NCBI GenBank assembly: GCA_021779935.1
Contig: JAJXZT010000032.1
Location: forward strand, 62,001-126,000
Direction of reading: 5' to 3'
DNA length: 64,000 nucleotides
Origin: Acidobacteriota bacterium
GTDB lineage: Bacteria > Acidobacteriota > Terriglobia > Terriglobales > Acidobacteriaceae
The notes below the pieces were generated by a model that made no database searches, was not told the origin of the DNA, and worked only from the letters and a program-made list of their open reading frames with translations. The translations under genes were made by a program, and so were the position numbers. The stretch's first letter is position 1; every line of letters starts with the position of its first letter. Shown in pieces: positions 18,355-28,626 of this stretch.

Positions 18355-18978
18355 TCACTCGGCAGGAGCCGCGGTTGGAGCTGGAGACGTCCGGCGCCAA
18401 CGCTCCCAGAGACGATAAGCCACGCGATAGGCGAGGAGAGCCGCCAGAATCCAGGCAAAGATGAGAGGCTGGGTGCGGTCGAGTTTGACCTCCCAATAAA
18501 AATGGACGACACCAGCGGCGGCGCTGAGATAGACGAGCCGATGAAGCGTCTGCCAGTTTTTCCCCATACGACGAATGGCGCGCTGCGTGGAAGTAAGCGC
18601 GAGAGGCACCATGAGGAGGAAAGAAAGTGTCCCGGCAAAAATGAAGGGACGCTTCACAACATCGGCGGCGATGGCGTCGAGATTAAAAGATTGATCGAGA
18701 ACTACGTAGGTGAGCAGGTGCAGCGTGCCATAGAAGAAAGCGAAAAGCCCGATCATACGGCGATACTGCACAAGCCAGAGCAGCCCGGTGATGCGACGGA
18801 GGGGCGTGATGGCAAGCGTCACAAACAAGAGGACAAGCGTGGTCATCCCGGTCTGGTGTTGAAGCGTGGCGACGGGATCAGGTCCGAGAGAGCTGCGGAA
18901 GAATTCCACGGCGAGCTCGACCGCCGACGCAAGACAGGCGACGAAGACAATTGGTTTGAGGACAGCGTTACGAGACAT
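18355..18978 (-). CDS. msrQ: MsrQ, heme-binding membrane subunit of periplasmic methionine sulfoxide reductase
   Basis: Feeds electrons through the inner membrane to MsrP. The 207-residue protein has six hydrophobic segments, the conserved ITPLRRITG and YRRMIGLFAFFYGTLHLL blocks with candidate heme His near 87, and a second His block near 146-159 (NWQTLHRLVYLSAAAGVVHFYW). It lies 110 bases downstream of msrP on the same strand, the usual operon order. Confidence 0.92.
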   Translation of the reverse strand: MSRNAVLKPIVFVACLASAVELAVEFFRSSLGPDPVATLQHQTGMTTLVLLFVTLAITPLRRITGLLWLVQYRRMIGLFAFFYGTLHLLTYVVLDQSFNLDAIAADVVKRPFIFAGTLSFLLMVPLALTSTQRAIRRMGKNWQTLHRLVYLSAAAGVVHFYWEVKLDRTQPLIFAWILAALLAYRVAYRLWERWRRTSPAPTAAPAE

Positions 18979-19088
18979 TGTTGTATCTATTCTAATAGGA
19001 CGTAACAGAACTCACACGGTAAGCAAGCCCACCACGGTTAGCAGTCGTGCGGGACGCGGGATTCGACGCAACGCGCATCACCTTCCGG

Positions 19089-20051
19089 CTAGAACCATTT
19101 GCGAAGGTCCATGCCCGTATATAGCGGGGCGACCTGATCGTATCCGTTGAACATCAGCGTGGGACGGCGAAAGAAGTCTCCGAGACGACGCTCGGTTGCC
19201 TGGCTCCAGCGCGGATGATCGACGTGAGGATTGACATTGGAGTAGAAGCCGTATTCATTGGGAGCGGCACGGTGCCACGACGTCTCCGGCATGTAATCGA
19301 TGAACTTGATTTCGACGATGGATTTCGCGCTCTTGAAGCCGTACTTCCATGGCACGGTGAGACGCACGGGCGCGCCATCCTGATTGGGCAAGGTTTGTCC
19401 GTACATGCCGACGGTGAGCATGGTAAGCGGATGCATGGCTTCATCGAGGCGAAGGCCCTCAACATAAGGCCAGTCAAGAATGTTCGTTCGCTGGCCAGGC
19501 ATCTCGCTGGGGCGATAGACGGAAGTGAATTCGACGAACTTTGCCTTGGACGTGGGCTGAACTTTGTTGATGAGATTATTCAACGAGAAGCCAATCCACG
19601 GAACGACGATCGACCAGCCTTCCACGCAACGGTGGCGGTAGATTCGCTCCTCAAGTGGAGCCAGCTTCATGATGGCATCATAGTCAAGCTTCATCTTATT
19701 CTTGACGTGGCCATCGACGGAGATGGTCCACGGAAGAGGATGAAAAGTGCCGGCAAGCTTGGCGGGACCATCCTTATCGGTGGAGAACTCGTAGAAATTG
19801 TTGTAGTGAGTGACATCCTGGTACGGAGTCTCCTTCTCGGTAGTGCTGTACTGGCTCTTGCTGTACTGGAGCCTGGTATCGGCATGCGCGGAGGCACCGG
19901 GATGAATGAGATCGAGGAGTTTGTCGCCGGCGAGCGCAGCGGCGCCCACACCCGCGGCAGCCGCGAGAAATCTGCGGCGATCCATGTACAACGATTTCGG
20001 CGTAACTTCGGAATAAGGAATGTCCGAACCGGACTTCTTTCGGATGAACAT
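19089..20051 (-). CDS. msrP: MsrP, periplasmic molybdopterin-dependent methionine sulfoxide reductase
   Basis: Repairs oxidised methionines in envelope proteins. The 320-residue precursor starts with the typical SDIP...EVTPKSLY lead, then a twin-arginine signal ([11 protein letters not shown], 24-34), so it is exported folded with its cofactor. The molybdenum ligand is Cys 142 in HRCVEGW. It forms an operon with msrQ downstream. The long start at 20051 matches the family; the Met at position 23 would remove part of the Tat region. Confidence 0.94.
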   Translation of the reverse strand: MFIRKKSGSDIPYSEVTPKSLYMDRRRFLAAAAGVGAAALAGDKLLDLIHPGASAHADTRLQYSKSQYSTTEKETPYQDVTHYNNFYEFSTDKDGPAKLAGTFHPLPWTISVDGHVKNKMKLDYDAIMKLAPLEERIYRHRCVEGWSIVVPWIGFSLNNLINKVQPTSKAKFVEFTSVYRPSEMPGQRTNILDWPYVEGLRLDEAMHPLTMLTVGMYGQTLPNQDGAPVRLTVPWKYGFKSAKSIVEIKFIDYMPETSWHRAAPNEYGFYSNVNPHVDHPRWSQATERRLGDFFRRPTLMFNGYDQVAPLYTGMDLRKWF

Positions 20052-20241
20052 TTCACACCACCCTGGTGAATAAGATTTCCGAAACGGCGAGAAGTTTCAG
20101 GTTCCGGAGATTTTTTGCGGCGGCCCCACAACCATGCGCAAAACTCTTGATGCCCGCGAAAACAGCTCCCAACAGAGATTCCTGAAAGATTAGATGCCGC
20201 ACAGGGCGCTTTTGTGTAGGCTAGCTGCAAGAATAACCGCC

Positions 20242-21048
20242 ATGCAGCCACTAACTTTGGGGAGTTCGAGCTTCAGCGCCGATGGGTGGGTGGGGAGTTT
20301 TTATCCCGAAAAAACCCCGCCCCGCGACTTTCTACGTCTTTACAGCCAACAATTCAAAAGCGTGGAAGTAGACAGCACGTTTTATCGCACTCCGCCGCCT
20401 TCCGCAGTGGAGCGCTGGTATGAGGACTCACCGGAAAATTTTGTCTTCGCCGCAAAGGCACCGCAGGTCATTACTCATGACAAATGCATGGGAGACTGCG
20501 ACGAAGAACTCTTTCGTTTCGTCGAAGCAATGCGCGGACTGCGAGAAAAACTCGGGCCGCTGGTGTTGCAGTTTCCCTACTTCAACAAAAAAGTGTTTGC
20601 AACAGCGGAACCGTGGCTGGCGAGACTACACGCCTTCCTGCCGAAGCTGCCGAAGGAAATGCGCTGGGCAGTGGAGATTCGAAATAAGACATGGCTGGGC
20701 GAGCAGCTCTTCGGATTATTGCGGGAGCATCGCGTGGCATTGACGTGGATCGACCATCCGTGGATGCCACGACCGGCGCAAATGCTGGCGATGAAGGGAT
20801 CGCTGACGACCGACTTTCTGTACACACGACTGCTGGGCGACCGATACGCGATCGAAGAGGTTACGAAGACATGGGACAAAACGGCGGTGAACCGTTCGCG
20901 AGAAATCGATGAGTGGGCCGGCGTGATCCAGGCCGTGCGCAAAGCAGTGCCGGTCTACACGTATGTGAACAACCACTTCGCGGGACACGCGCCGGATACG
21001 ATTCGCGAACTGATGGAGCGGATCGAAAAGAGAACTCCAAAGACGTAA
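20242..21048 (+). CDS. DUF72 domain protein
   Basis: Function unknown; DUF72 proteins (YecE-like) have a TIM-barrel-like fold. The 268-residue protein carries the usual N-terminal LGSSSFSADGWVGSFYP, the EVDSTFYRTPP block near 45, LGPLVLQFPYF near 118, an EIRNKTW block near 155 and the closing YVNNHFAGHAP near 245. The ATG at 20242 is chosen because the longer frame from 20194 adds 16 unrelated residues ahead of the first conserved strand. Confidence 0.88.
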   Translation: MQPLTLGSSSFSADGWVGSFYPEKTPPRDFLRLYSQQFKSVEVDSTFYRTPPPSAVERWYEDSPENFVFAAKAPQVITHDKCMGDCDEELFRFVEAMRGLREKLGPLVLQFPYFNKKVFATAEPWLARLHAFLPKLPKEMRWAVEIRNKTWLGEQLFGLLREHRVALTWIDHPWMPRPAQMLAMKGSLTTDFLYTRLLGDRYAIEEVTKTWDKTAVNRSREIDEWAGVIQAVRKAVPVYTYVNNHFAGHAPDTIRELMERIEKRTPKT

Positions 21049-21059
21049 AACTCCGTAAC

Positions 21060-21087
21060 AAAAAAACGGCGGGCCGAAGCGCCGCCG
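21060..21087 (-). terminator. Rho-independent terminator of the first Oar-like receptor gene
   Basis: On the minus strand a CGGCGG / CCGCCG stem is followed by seven T residues. It lies about 100 bases past the receptor stop and between two convergent genes. Confidence 0.8.
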
Positions 21088-21192
21088 CAAAAGTACGTCA
21101 TTCCCGGATCAAGGGGAACTTATGAACTGCAAAGAGTCCCCAAGAGTTGTTCTGAACCAGTCCTGTTGATCCGACAGTTCAGACGTAATCCC

Positions 21193-24100
21193 CTAAAACT
21201 CATAACGCAGCGCGAACTGGATCTGGCGTTCACGGAAGAGAGTGTTGCCAGCGGCGCTGGGCGTCCCGAAGGTTCGGGAATAGGTCAGAACGCCGCTGGA
21301 AACGTAATAGAGTTCATCGTTGAGATCCGTGACGTTCATGTGATTGAAGACATTGAACGCCTCCGCCATAAATTCAATGCGCCGTTTCTCGCCGAGATAG
21401 AAACGCTTCGAAAGCCGCAAGTCCACGTTCTGCGTATTCGGAAAGCGGAACGAATTGCGCGAGAGGAACGGCAGACGATCGACGCCATTCGTCCCCATGA
21501 ATCCGAGGCATGCGGGGCATGTGTCGATGGGTGCATTGCCCCCGATGTATTCGGTGAAAGCACGGCCAGTGGAAATGTGGATGACGGGAGCGATGGCCCA
21601 GTTGTCGAGCACGGCCTTGATGATGCGTCCGCTGTTGCGGAACTGGCTGGGGATCCAGAAGAAACTGGCGGTAAGCCGCTGACGCATGTCAAAGGTCGAA
21701 CTGCCGTAGTCGGGATTACTCAGCGTTACCGTCTTGCCATTGAGCGTGTAAGTCAATGGGAACGGCATCACGGTATTGTTGCCGGTGACGAAGGTCTGCG
21801 AGTTCTGGCCATTGTCGAGCGAGTGAGACCAGGTGTAGTTGAGGCGGAATTGCAGTCCCTTTGTCATGCGGCGGTTCATCTGCAGGACAAGCGCGTTGTA
21901 GCTCGAGTTGACGTTGCTGGTGATCTGCGTCATCTGCTCGAAGTTGGGATTGAGGCGGCGCGTGACGACGGGGACGGTGAGCGTCTGGCCGTCGAAAGGA
22001 CCGTGGTTGCCATAGTAGTCAGGGCCGAATTTGTAGGTGACGTTCTGCAGGCTGGCCGGATCGAGGTTCTGATCGATGAAGTTCGGCAACTCGCGTCCGA
22101 GACTGAGCAGGTAGGACGCGGAGATAACTGTGTTGGGAGCGACTTCACGCTCGAGGACAAGATCAGCCTGCTGGATCTGCGGATTCTGCATGGTGGGCGA
22201 GAAGTACGCGACATCACCGCCACCGTTGCCGGAATCGAATGGATCGGCCGCGGGAACCGCCGGAAAGATCGGTCCCTGTGCGAGACACGTGCTGCTGACG
22301 GTGGAGCAGAAAGTGTATGCGCGCTGCGCGGCACGAATACCGGTGTTGTTGAGAGCGGATGAAATGGTGGAGTTGGAGATGCGTCCGTAGTAGAGACCAT
22401 AACCGCCGCGCAACGAAGTGCGGCCGTCACCGAAGATGTCCCAGGCGAAACCGACACGCGGGCCAAAATTATTGCCATCGGATGGGAACTTCTGCGTCTG
22501 GGGGATCAGCGGATTGGCGGCTTGAACGGCAGGCAGCGTTTCCTTTTCATAACGCAGTCCGAAACTGAGAGTGACGGTTGGAAAGGCGCGCCAGTCATCC
22601 TGTAAATAGTAAGCCACGTCCAAGGTGCGGAACTTCCAAGCGGAGTCGCCAAAGCCGCGCGAAAAACTACTGTAGCCGCGATTCGTCTTGAGATAGGCGG
22701 GGTCATTCCAGTGCTGCCACTGGGTGTAGTCGGCGATGAAACTGTCGACGTAGCTGTAGTAATAAGAGCCGCCGGTATTGTAGAGGTTGTCCATGAAGTC
22801 GCTGACGCGGCTCACATCGAAACCAGCCTTGATGAGATGCTTCCCTTTCATCCACGTGACAGTGTCGGCAATTTGCACGCGACGCTCATCAGGAAGCGCA
22901 GCACGCGGAAGCGAAGATGGCATACCGAAGGTGAATCCCATGGAAGCCGAAGCAACGGAGATGGAAGGCGAGTTGCCGAATGGTCCGGTTGTGGGTTCTC
23001 CGGGAGCAGGCGCCTGCGGAAGCTCGTATTCGAAATCGCGTCCGTAGGAGAAGCGGAGTTCGTTGGAGATTGAATTGCCAAATGTCGATACAAGGCGCGT
23101 GACGAAGGAGTCGACCTTTACGCCGTCATTGCCAAAGCTGGCGATGCCACGATTGACAACCGGCTGACTCTGGACGCCGGTAGGAGAAGACCAGCGCACA
23201 CGGTTGTAGCTGAGCATCAGGGTGTGGCGATCACTGATTTCGTAATCGAGGCGGGGAAAGAGAATGAGCTGGTCGCCGGTGCGCGGAGCCACGCCGAGGA
23301 AGCTGGTGAGATAGGTCATGCCCTGGTTCCATGCCGCCTGCGCATCGGCAGTGGTGGCACCCTTGGGGAGAACTGCCTTGAGACGAGTCAGCTCGGTGTT
23401 GGTCGGCGGAGCATAGAAGTCGGTGGGTTGGCTGGCGGCGGCAATAGCGGGAAAGTTGCGCTTCTGCTGGTCCCAGGTAAAAAAGTAGAAAAGCTTGTCC
23501 TTGATGATGGGACCGCCGAAAGCCGCCCCGAACTGCTGGCGACGATCCTGCGGCTTGACGCGAGTCGATATCAGGCTGCCGGAAGGGTCACGCGTGGGAG
23601 CGAAAGAGAACGGGTTAGTGGCTCCGAGTTCATTGTCGCGAATGTAATAGAAAAGCTGGCCGTGAAGTTCGTTGGTGCCGCTCTTGGTGACCGAATTGAT
23701 GACGGCGCCAGCAGCGCGTCCATATTCGGCAGAAAAGTTGGAAGTGTTGACCTGGAACTCGCGTACGGAAGCCTGGCTGACGACATAACTGGCGCGCGTG
23801 CGTCCGCGCTCTTCCGAGAAGAACGCCTGGTTGTTGTCGCCGCCATCAACGGTGGAATTGTTGAGCAATCCGGAGATGCCCCGAAAAGAGATGAGACCAA
23901 AATTGCCGTCGGGTGCGGCACCGGGAGTGAGAAGCGCGAAATTGGACCAGCGGCGGCCATTGATGGGCAACTCGTTGATTGAGAGCTCTCCGACGTTGTT
24001 GGAGAAATCCTGCTGCTGGGTGTTGACAACCGGGACGCTGGTGACTTCAACGGTGACAGGACGCGAGGCGAGCGAGAGCACAGCCTCGAGACCGGTAACG

Positions 24101-24417
24101 CGTCCGACTTCCACGACTACCTGCGCCTTGTAACCAGCGAAGGTGAGGGCTTCCACCGTGACGCTGTAAGTTCCAGGCTCAAGCGAGACCATGCGGAACT
24201 CGCCCTGCATGCCGGTAATGGTGGAACTCTGTTCGCCGGTGCCGGTGTTGACGACGGTGACCCTGGCGTTGGCGACAACGGCATTCGACGGATCGAGGAC
24301 GGTGCCGGTGATCGATCCGGTGGTTGAGGATTGGGCCATCGCGGAAATTGAGAAAAGGAGGAATAAGAAGACCCGCAGCATTGGCTGCGCGAAGGAATCA
24401 CTGCTTCCATGTGCCAT
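21193..24417 (-). CDS. Oar-like TonB-dependent outer-membrane receptor, copy 1
   Basis: Predicted to import or bind large substrates at the outer membrane. The 1074-residue protein has a signal peptide (about 13-29), a carboxypeptidase-regulatory-like Ig-fold domain (about 30-110), a plug region (about 125-250, with INGRRWSNFALLTPGA) and a long beta-barrel ending in LRYEF, with the terminal Phe typical of barrels. The ATG at 24417 is preceded by AGGGGA at good distance; a Met twelve codons further in is possible. Most of the plug is near-identical to the paralog at 24859, so the two arose by duplication. The cargo cannot be told. Confidence 0.88.
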   Translation of the reverse strand: MAHGSSDSFAQPMLRVFLFLLFSISAMAQSSTTGSITGTVLDPSNAVVANARVTVVNTGTGEQSSTITGMQGEFRMVSLEPGTYSVTVEALTFAGYKAQVVVEVGRVTGLEAVLSLASRPVTVEVTSVPVVNTQQQDFSNNVGELSINELPINGRRWSNFALLTPGAAPDGNFGLISFRGISGLLNNSTVDGGDNNQAFFSEERGRTRASYVVSQASVREFQVNTSNFSAEYGRAAGAVINSVTKSGTNELHGQLFYYIRDNELGATNPFSFAPTRDPSGSLISTRVKPQDRRQQFGAAFGGPIIKDKLFYFFTWDQQKRNFPAIAAASQPTDFYAPPTNTELTRLKAVLPKGATTADAQAAWNQGMTYLTSFLGVAPRTGDQLILFPRLDYEISDRHTLMLSYNRVRWSSPTGVQSQPVVNRGIASFGNDGVKVDSFVTRLVSTFGNSISNELRFSYGRDFEYELPQAPAPGEPTTGPFGNSPSISVASASMGFTFGMPSSLPRAALPDERRVQIADTVTWMKGKHLIKAGFDVSRVSDFMDNLYNTGGSYYYSYVDSFIADYTQWQHWNDPAYLKTNRGYSSFSRGFGDSAWKFRTLDVAYYLQDDWRAFPTVTLSFGLRYEKETLPAVQAANPLIPQTQKFPSDGNNFGPRVGFAWDIFGDGRTSLRGGYGLYYGRISNSTISSALNNTGIRAAQRAYTFCSTVSSTCLAQGPIFPAVPAADPFDSGNGGGDVAYFSPTMQNPQIQQADLVLEREVAPNTVISASYLLSLGRELPNFIDQNLDPASLQNVTYKFGPDYYGNHGPFDGQTLTVPVVTRRLNPNFEQMTQITSNVNSSYNALVLQMNRRMTKGLQFRLNYTWSHSLDNGQNSQTFVTGNNTVMPFPLTYTLNGKTVTLSNPDYGSSTFDMRQRLTASFFWIPSQFRNSGRIIKAVLDNWAIAPVIHISTGRAFTEYIGGNAPIDTCPACLGFMGTNGVDRLPFLSRNSFRFPNTQNVDLRLSKRFYLGEKRRIEFMAEAFNVFNHMNVTDLNDELYYVSSGVLTYSRTFGTPSAAGNTLFRERQIQFALRYEF

Positions 24418-24804
24418 GTATCCAGTTCCCCTGAGAACATTGCCGTAACGCGAGAAACGGTGCGAGGGCCCGTGACGGGCCATAACGGCAATCCGTGTGG
24501 ATCGGCGACCGGTTGGGAGTGCGACCGGACTCTTCGAAACACAAGGGCATACGCCCATGTATAGCTAAAAGATGTCGCTCGTATGCAGGGAGATTAAAGC
24601 ACGAGAGTGCCTAAAATGGCACGAAAGTTTTGATTTATTCCGAATAGAAACCATAACTGACGGGCATTCCGAGCATTTCGGGATAAATCGATCAAGAATG
24701 ACGTGAGAAGCAAACATTCTTTCTTGTGTATTCACATATATCAATGGATTCATCGTGGAGCGACGTGGATTTGCGGAGAGAAAAGTAGAGGCGGGCGGTC
24801 TGTC
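24418..24804. other. Spacer between the two Oar-like genes
   Basis: About 390 bases with no gene, much of it AT-rich (24560-24770). It should hold the promoter of receptor copy 1. One small dyad GTGCC-TAAAAT-GGCAC is visible at 24607-24622; no clear -35/-10 pair stands out. Confidence 0.4.
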
Positions 24805-24806
24805 GG

Positions 24807-24838
24807 AAAGAAAAGCGGCAGCGCCGAAACGCTGCCGC
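24807..24838 (-). terminator. Rho-independent terminator of the second Oar-like receptor gene
   Basis: Nine-base stem GCGGCAGCG / CGCTGCCGC with a six-base loop, followed on the minus strand by TTTTCTTT, about 20 bases past the stop codon. Confidence 0.9.
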
Positions 24839-24858
24839 GAGAGGTAAAGCGAACGAAA

Positions 24859-27800
24859 CTAGAACGAGTACTTGATTGCGAACTGGATTTGGCGTTCGCG
24901 GTAGAGGTTCGTTCCGGCTTGCGTCTTGGAGCCGAACAACGGGTTGTAGGTCAACGTATTGTTCGGAGCAGTGCCGCCGACGTAATACATCGTGCTGTTG
25001 ACGCCGGTAGCGTTCGGATGGTTGAACATATTGAACGCTTCGGCCATGAACTCGATGCGCTGTTTCTCGCGGATCGTAAAGGTACGCGAGAGGCGCATAT
25101 CCACGTTGTAGAAAGCCGGGTAGCTCCAATGGTTTCTTCCCACGAGAGGAGCCAGGCGATAGACACCGCCAGAACCGTTGAGGCCGCCGCCACCGGTGAC
25201 ATAGTAGAGGCCGGAGGGGTTGCCGCTGATGCCTTCGCTGTATTCGGTGCCGCTCTGGATGGTGACGAGAGGCGCGAGGCCCCAGCCGTCAAGAATCGCC
25301 TTGGTAGCCTTACCGCTGTTCTTGAAGAACGCGGGCTGCCATACAACCGAACCGATAAAGCGCTGGCGCTTATCGAAGTTCGAGTTGCCATATTCGAGTC
25401 CGAGGTTATACGGATCGAAGACGTTGGCGTAGCTGGCGGTCTGGGTCTGCGAGTTCTGGCCGTTATCGAGAGCGTGCGACCAGGTGTAGTTGAAGAGCCA
25501 CATCAGGCCGTTGCTCATACGGCGGTTGAACTGGACAACGAGAGCGTTGTAGTTGGAGTTGACATCGCTGCGCTCTTCGATAAGCGGACCGTAGCCGCTG
25601 GTCGAGTTGATGAGCGAAGTGTAGAACGGCATGGACACGGTCTGGCCGTCAAAGGGGCCGCCGCTGATCTTGTAAGTGACGTTGGTGTTCGACGGCTTGA
25701 TGTTGACGTTGTAGAAGTTCGGCAACTCATGACCGACGCTGAGGAGGTAGTTGACCGAAATGACAGTGTTGTTGGCAATTTCGTGTTCGACGATCAGGTC
25801 CGCCTGGTGAATCTGCGGATTCTGAAGGTTCGGGGCGAAGTAAAACGCGTTCGCCGATCCCGCGGCGCCTGTTGGAGCTGCGGTAAACACATTCGGGAAG
25901 AGCGGAGCGTAAGTAGCAGTTGGCCTGATATTGCTGTAGGTCAACTGGCCGCTTGAGGACCCGTTGGCGAAGAGTTGTCCGGCGATGGCGCCGTTGTTGA
26001 CGCGACCGTAGTAGATGCCGTAGCCGCCACGGACGGCGGTTTTGCCGTTACCGAAGACGTCCCAGGCGAATCCGATGCGCGGACCGAAGTTGTTCTTATC
26101 GGACGGCATGGTCGCGGTACCGGGGACGTTTGCGTTCGGATACTGGACGGCGGGCATTTTTTCGTACTCGTAGCGCATGCCGAGGTTCAAGGTCAAACGG
26201 GGCGCAAGCTTCCAGTCGTCCTGGAAGAAGAATGCGTAGTCCCAGGTGTGGAACTTGATCGCGTTAGGACCAAACGCCTGGGTAAAGCTCGTATAGTTCT
26301 TGGTCGGGGTGCCGTTGGCGTAGTTCATCAAATCGGTGATGAACGCCGCACGCGCCGTGGATCCCGTATAAGAGTACGTGCCACCGCTGGAGTAGAGGTT
26401 GTCGAGCAGATCGTAGTTACGATCAAGATCGAATCCCCACTTCAGGAGGTGGTGGCCGGTCGCCAAGCTCATGGTGTCGGCGAACTGGTTACGCTTTTCA
26501 TCCGGGTAGGCCATGCGTTCCAAGAAGTTGGCGCGGCCCATGCTGGGTTCGTTGGTGACGGTAATATACGGCGGACGGCCGCCATACGAGGTTGCCAGCT
26601 TGTACTGCGTTTCGACAGCCGAGGGCGGCTGGGAAGTTTCAAATTCGAAGTCGCGCCCCCACTGGTAGCGGAACTCGTTGGTCATACTGTTGCTTATGGT
26701 CGACGTCAAGCGCGCAATGAACATGTCGGTCTTGACATAATCATTGCCAAAGCTATTCGTTGCATAGGAGACCGTCGGCTGGGTCTGAATGCCGGCCGGC
26801 GAAGCCCAACGCATGCGGTTGTAGCTCAGGGTAACGGTGTTCTTGTCGTTGACCTTCCAGTCCAACTTGGGGAAGAAGATGTCCTGGTTGCCAGTACGCG
26901 GCACATTGCCGGTCTCGGCGACGAGGAACGCAAGTCCCTTATTGGCCTGGGCCGTGGTGATTCCCTTGCCGGCAAAATAGCTAAGTTCAGCGGCACTGAA
27001 TGCGCCGAAAGCGAGACTGGGGTTGCTGGCTTGCGCAACTCCGGGGAAGTTACGACGCTGACCGTCGTAGTTGAAGAAGAAGAACAGCTTGTCCTTGATG
27101 ATGGGACCGCCGAGGTTGCCGCCGAACTGCTGACGACGATCTTCCGGCTTGAATGGAACCGTGGTGTAAGTGCCGGTGCCGGTCTGGACGGTTTCAGTGG
27201 TGAAAGGATTGGTGGCGCCAAGACTGTTGTCGCGGATATACCAGAAACCTTCGCCGTGAAGGTTGTTGGTACCGCTCTTGGTGACCGAGTTGACGACGCC
27301 GCCGGCCGCGCGGCCGTATTCAGCCGAGTAGTTCGCAGTGTTCACCTGGAACTCACGAACGGAGGCCTGACTGACGGTGTAGCTGGCGCGCGTACGTCCA
27401 CGCTCTTCCGAGAAGAACGCCTGGTTATTGTCGCCGCCATCCACGGTGTTGTTATTGAGAAGACCGCTGATGCCACGGAAGCTGATAAGACCGAAACCAC
27501 CGTCCGGCGTGGCGCCCGGCGTGAGCAGGGCGAACGTGGACCAGCGACGGCCATTGATGGGCAGGTTGCTAATGGCATCCTGGTTGATGTTGGAAGAGAA
27601 ATCCTGTTGGAGTGTATTGACGGCAGGGGCTTCGCTGGAGACCTCAACGGTCTCAGCCTTGCCGGTCGCCCCCAAGGTCGCTTCCAACTGCGTGACACGG
27701 CCGACTTCCACCGTGACCTTGCTGGCTTTCCAAGGCGCAAATGAAGCTGCATCCACGGTCACCTGGTAGGTGCCGGGGTCAAGGTTCAGGACGCGGAAGC

Positions 27801-28020
27801 CACCGTAGCCATCCGTGGTGGCGGTCTTTTGCTGTTGCGTTCCGACGTTTAGAACCGTCACTTTCGCATTAGGCACGACCGCCTTTGATTGGTCGGTCAC
27901 AGTACCGCCGATGGCTCCTTGTGTGGTCGATTGGGCCATCGCCGCAACTGGCAGCAGGATGCAAAGCAGCATCGTTAGCAGCACGAATTGCGGAAAGCGT
28001 ATCTTCCAGTATTTACTCAT
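24859..28020 (-). CDS. Oar-like TonB-dependent outer-membrane receptor, copy 2
   Basis: Same family and layout as copy 1: a 1053-residue precursor with signal peptide (1-29), carboxypeptidase-regulatory-like domain (about 32-110), plug (about 125-250) and barrel ending in IKYSF. The region around GLISFRGISGLLNN and the following VDGGDNNQAFFSEERGRTRAS is almost unchanged between the copies, while the barrel loops differ. That fits two receptors that keep the same gating machinery but bind different cargo. Each copy has its own spacer and terminator, so they are probably transcribed separately. Confidence 0.9.
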   Translation of the reverse strand: MSKYWKIRFPQFVLLTMLLCILLPVAAMAQSTTQGAIGGTVTDQSKAVVPNAKVTVLNVGTQQQKTATTDGYGGFRVLNLDPGTYQVTVDAASFAPWKASKVTVEVGRVTQLEATLGATGKAETVEVSSEAPAVNTLQQDFSSNINQDAISNLPINGRRWSTFALLTPGATPDGGFGLISFRGISGLLNNNTVDGGDNNQAFFSEERGRTRASYTVSQASVREFQVNTANYSAEYGRAAGGVVNSVTKSGTNNLHGEGFWYIRDNSLGATNPFTTETVQTGTGTYTTVPFKPEDRRQQFGGNLGGPIIKDKLFFFFNYDGQRRNFPGVAQASNPSLAFGAFSAAELSYFAGKGITTAQANKGLAFLVAETGNVPRTGNQDIFFPKLDWKVNDKNTVTLSYNRMRWASPAGIQTQPTVSYATNSFGNDYVKTDMFIARLTSTISNSMTNEFRYQWGRDFEFETSQPPSAVETQYKLATSYGGRPPYITVTNEPSMGRANFLERMAYPDEKRNQFADTMSLATGHHLLKWGFDLDRNYDLLDNLYSSGGTYSYTGSTARAAFITDLMNYANGTPTKNYTSFTQAFGPNAIKFHTWDYAFFFQDDWKLAPRLTLNLGMRYEYEKMPAVQYPNANVPGTATMPSDKNNFGPRIGFAWDVFGNGKTAVRGGYGIYYGRVNNGAIAGQLFANGSSSGQLTYSNIRPTATYAPLFPNVFTAAPTGAAGSANAFYFAPNLQNPQIHQADLIVEHEIANNTVISVNYLLSVGHELPNFYNVNIKPSNTNVTYKISGGPFDGQTVSMPFYTSLINSTSGYGPLIEERSDVNSNYNALVVQFNRRMSNGLMWLFNYTWSHALDNGQNSQTQTASYANVFDPYNLGLEYGNSNFDKRQRFIGSVVWQPAFFKNSGKATKAILDGWGLAPLVTIQSGTEYSEGISGNPSGLYYVTGGGGLNGSGGVYRLAPLVGRNHWSYPAFYNVDMRLSRTFTIREKQRIEFMAEAFNMFNHPNATGVNSTMYYVGGTAPNNTLTYNPLFGSKTQAGTNLYRERQIQFAIKYSF

Positions 28021-28626
28021 TTTCTGTCGCTCTCCTAAAGATCACATTGCCGCACGAGTTGCTATGGGGTATATGCAGCACTCGCGCGGAGTTAACGGTC
28101 AGAAGCCGTGAATTTACCCGGTTTGTGACACTCCAACTATTGCAAACGGGTACATTCGTGGGGCTCTTCTTCTCCCAAAGACTTACAGGGTAAACATTCC
28201 AATACAATTACAGCATGAATGTGGGGGATTTTATGCTTAAAAAACAGTGAAACTTTTGTGGAATGGACTAAAAGAGTTTGCCAGGGGGCAGTGCTGGAGG
28301 CGAGATTGGACAGGCATTTTCAACCTATGCACCAGAAATAGTGCATGTTCATGTTCGAGTACACGTGACGAGCGGGCGTAGTATCGCCCAGCCAGTTCAT
28401 TTAGAATGGCTGAAGTCGCCACTTCGAAGTGCCTGCTTGCCTGGATTCCGGAACGCAGACCAACATCCTTCTGCAGGGAACATGTTGCGTGCAGAAATGG
28501 GGTTACCTGGATGAAAGCTGCTGGAGGACTCCGCGGATGGCTGGTCAACTGGAAAGCGCCGGAGAAGGCGATTGCCAGTGGAGGCGGGCGGAGTGTCAAT
28601 GGATGCCCGTTGTAGATCGAAGGGAT
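28021..28626. other. Divergent spacer between Oar copy 2 and glgP
   Basis: About 600 bases. The left third (28080-28290) is AT-rich and likely holds the promoters of the divergent genes. The right part is open in the glgP frame from 28429, but the extension has no match to phosphorylases. I see no further gene. Confidence 0.4.

Noticed and set aside
24600-24640. Sigma-54 promoter before Oar copy 1
   Set aside because: A GGCAC...TGC pattern exists, but the GG to GC spacing is one base short of the required ten.
25975-27744. Open frame of 589 codons opposite Oar copy 2
   Set aside because: Antisense shadow; Val/Gly/Arg-rich with no fold features.
28429-28626. 66-residue N-terminal extension of glycogen phosphorylase
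   Set aside because: No similarity to the family and a better start with AAGGG at 28627.
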